A DNA stretch of 6,670 nt from positions 1 through 6,670 of the forward strand of contig CALGZO010000110.1 in the NCBI GenBank assembly GCA_937934465.1. The letters run 5' to 3'. This stretch comes from an uncultured Fimbriimonadales bacterium. GTDB taxonomy: Bacteria > Armatimonadota > Fimbriimonadia > Fimbriimonadales > GBS-DC. This document shows positions 6,188 through 6,670 of this stretch, piece after piece. The position numbers and the translations under genes were made by a program. Under the pieces are notes generated by a model. It was not told where the DNA came from and did not search any database. It worked only from the letters and a program-made list of their open reading frames with translations. Each line of letters starts with the position of its first letter. Position 1 is the stretch's first letter.

Positions 6188-6238
6188 GCTTGGACATTCT
6201 TGTCCAAGCGCAGGTGCGACGACATTCTTGTCGTCGCA
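6188..6238. repeat. Perfect A-B hairpin pair next to the oxidase start
   Basis: Hairpin A (6188-6209, 9-bp stem) and hairpin B (6215-6238, 10-bp stem) are both perfect with loop TTCT and are separated by 5 nt. A ends 10 nt upstream of the ATG at 6177. The pair recurs at 6419-6469 with one mismatch in A, and in inverted orientation in the left array at 233-293. Confidence 0.92.
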
Positions 6239-6410
6239 GCGTCTGTCGGCAGGGACGCTGACGCTACAGTGGCTTGGACAATCTTGTCCAAGCGCCACTC
6301 GTCGGCGGGGACGCCGACGCTACGCCCCAGTGGCTTGGACATTCTTGTCCAAGCGCCATTCGTCGGCGAGGACGCCGACGCTACGCTTTGCACGGACAGG
6401 AATGTCCGTG

Positions 6411-6500
6411 CTACAGTGGCTGGGACAGTCTTGTCCAAGCGCAGGTGCGACGACATTCTTGTCGTCGCAGCGTCTGTCGGCAGGGACGCCGACGCTACGC
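6411..6500. repeat. Second copy of the A-B-C block (231 bp from the first)
   Basis: The segment from about 6416 to 6499 repeats 6185-6268 at an offset of 231 bp with only a few substitutions: two in hairpin A (left arm and loop) and one in the C stem. The change in C restores a G-C pair where the first copy has G-T. A separate block from about 6381 to 6424, containing hairpin D, recurs 114 bp further on. The array therefore grew by block duplication rather than by adding single hairpins. Confidence 0.85.
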
Positions 6501-6541
6501 TTTGCACGGACAGGAATGTCCGTGCTACAGTGGCTGGGACA

Positions 6542-6659
6542 ATCTTGCCCCAGCATCAGCCGTCAGCGGGGACGCCGACGGTACGCGCGTGGCTTGGACA
6601 TTCTTGCCCCAGCATCAGCCGTCAGTAGCGACGCCGACGGTACGCGCGTGGCTTGGACA
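6542..6659. repeat. 59-bp tandem duplication at the distal end of the right array
   Basis: Units 6542-6600 and 6601-6659 have an exact 59-bp period and differ at only a few bases (first base, and about four bases around 6626-6629). Each joins the right arm of one hairpin A, a degraded hairpin C and the left arm of the next A. A third unit begins at 6660 and is cut by the window end. Confidence 0.88.
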
Positions 6660-6670
6660 TTCTTGTCCCA

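Larger units (their letters stand above)
6186..6670. repeat. Right hairpin array (mosaic of hairpins A, B, C and D)
   Basis: About 485 bp with no supportable gene, running off the window edge. Hairpin A (arms GCTTGGACA / TGTCCAAGC, loops TTCT, ATCT, GTCT) starts at 6188, 6272, 6333, 6419, 6533, 6592 and 6651 (last cut). Hairpin B (TGCGACGACA / TGTCGTCGCA, loop TTCT) is at 6215-6238 and 6446-6469. Hairpin C (CGTCGGCG / CGCCGACG, loops GGGA or AGGA) is perfect at 6300-6319 and 6361-6380 and imperfect at about 6246-6262, 6476-6493, 6560-6581 and 6619-6640. Hairpin D (GCACGGACA / TGTCCGTGC, loop GGAA) is at 6390-6411 and 6504-6525. Order along the plus strand is A B C A C A C D A B C D A C A C A. 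No T-tract follows the hairpins. Any promoter for the oxidase gene must lie in or beyond this array; I could not identify one. Confidence 0.93.

Noticed and set aside
6188..6525. Intrinsic terminators, because of strong stems
   Set aside because: No hairpin is followed by a T-run on either strand, the array lies upstream rather than downstream of the neighbouring gene, and there are over a dozen of them in a row.
6185..6628. Open frames inside the right array on both strands
   Set aside because: They encode only the hairpin units over and over; open frames arise because the repeats lack stops, not because of protein function.

Overview
The window reads as chromosomal DNA of a GC-rich bacterium. 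It carries five well-supported protein genes, bracketed at both ends by arrays of short, near-perfect hairpin repeats. No tRNA, rRNA, transposase, phage or plasmid gene is visible. The gene content (GlgA, a sigma-28-type factor, a diguanylate cyclase, a GlcE-like oxidase) and the translated flavour of the repeats recall deep-branching, often thermophilic groups such as Armatimonadota. That placement is an impression from memory, not a result of a search.

Layout. Bases 1-293 hold a left hairpin array: a 95-bp tandem repeat (2.8 copies) ending in a single different hairpin. A short leader follows. Then comes a plus-strand run of four genes: an unrecognised 204-aa protein (384-998), glycogen synthase glgA (1017-2507), a small two-helix membrane protein (2560-2823) and a FliA/WhiG-type sigma factor (2855-3640). 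The spacings of 18, 52 and 31 nt suggest one transcription unit. Only 9 nt beyond the sigma stop, a minus-strand pair ends facing it: a GGDEF diguanylate cyclase (3650-4654) preceded by a GlcE-type FAD-linked oxidase (4738-6177). Upstream of that oxidase, from about 6186 to the window end, lies the right hairpin array.

How the parts may work together. The plus-strand unit joins carbon storage (glycogen) with a sigma factor of the class that usually drives flagellar and motility genes. The convergent unit makes c-di-GMP, the second messenger that usually opposes motility. A perfect GCCGATAA box, the sigma-28 -10 consensus, sits just upstream of the cyclase start, so the neighbouring sigma factor may control the cyclase. 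The -35 side is weak.

The most unusual content is the repeats. At least five stem types share one design: a 7-10 bp stem and a 4-nt loop, most with a GACA/TGTC core. Stem differences are mostly compensated on the opposite arm, and the arrays point in opposite directions so that the same B-then-A hairpin pair lies upstream of each outward-bounded gene block. The long open frames that run through these arrays are artefacts and should not be annotated as protein.
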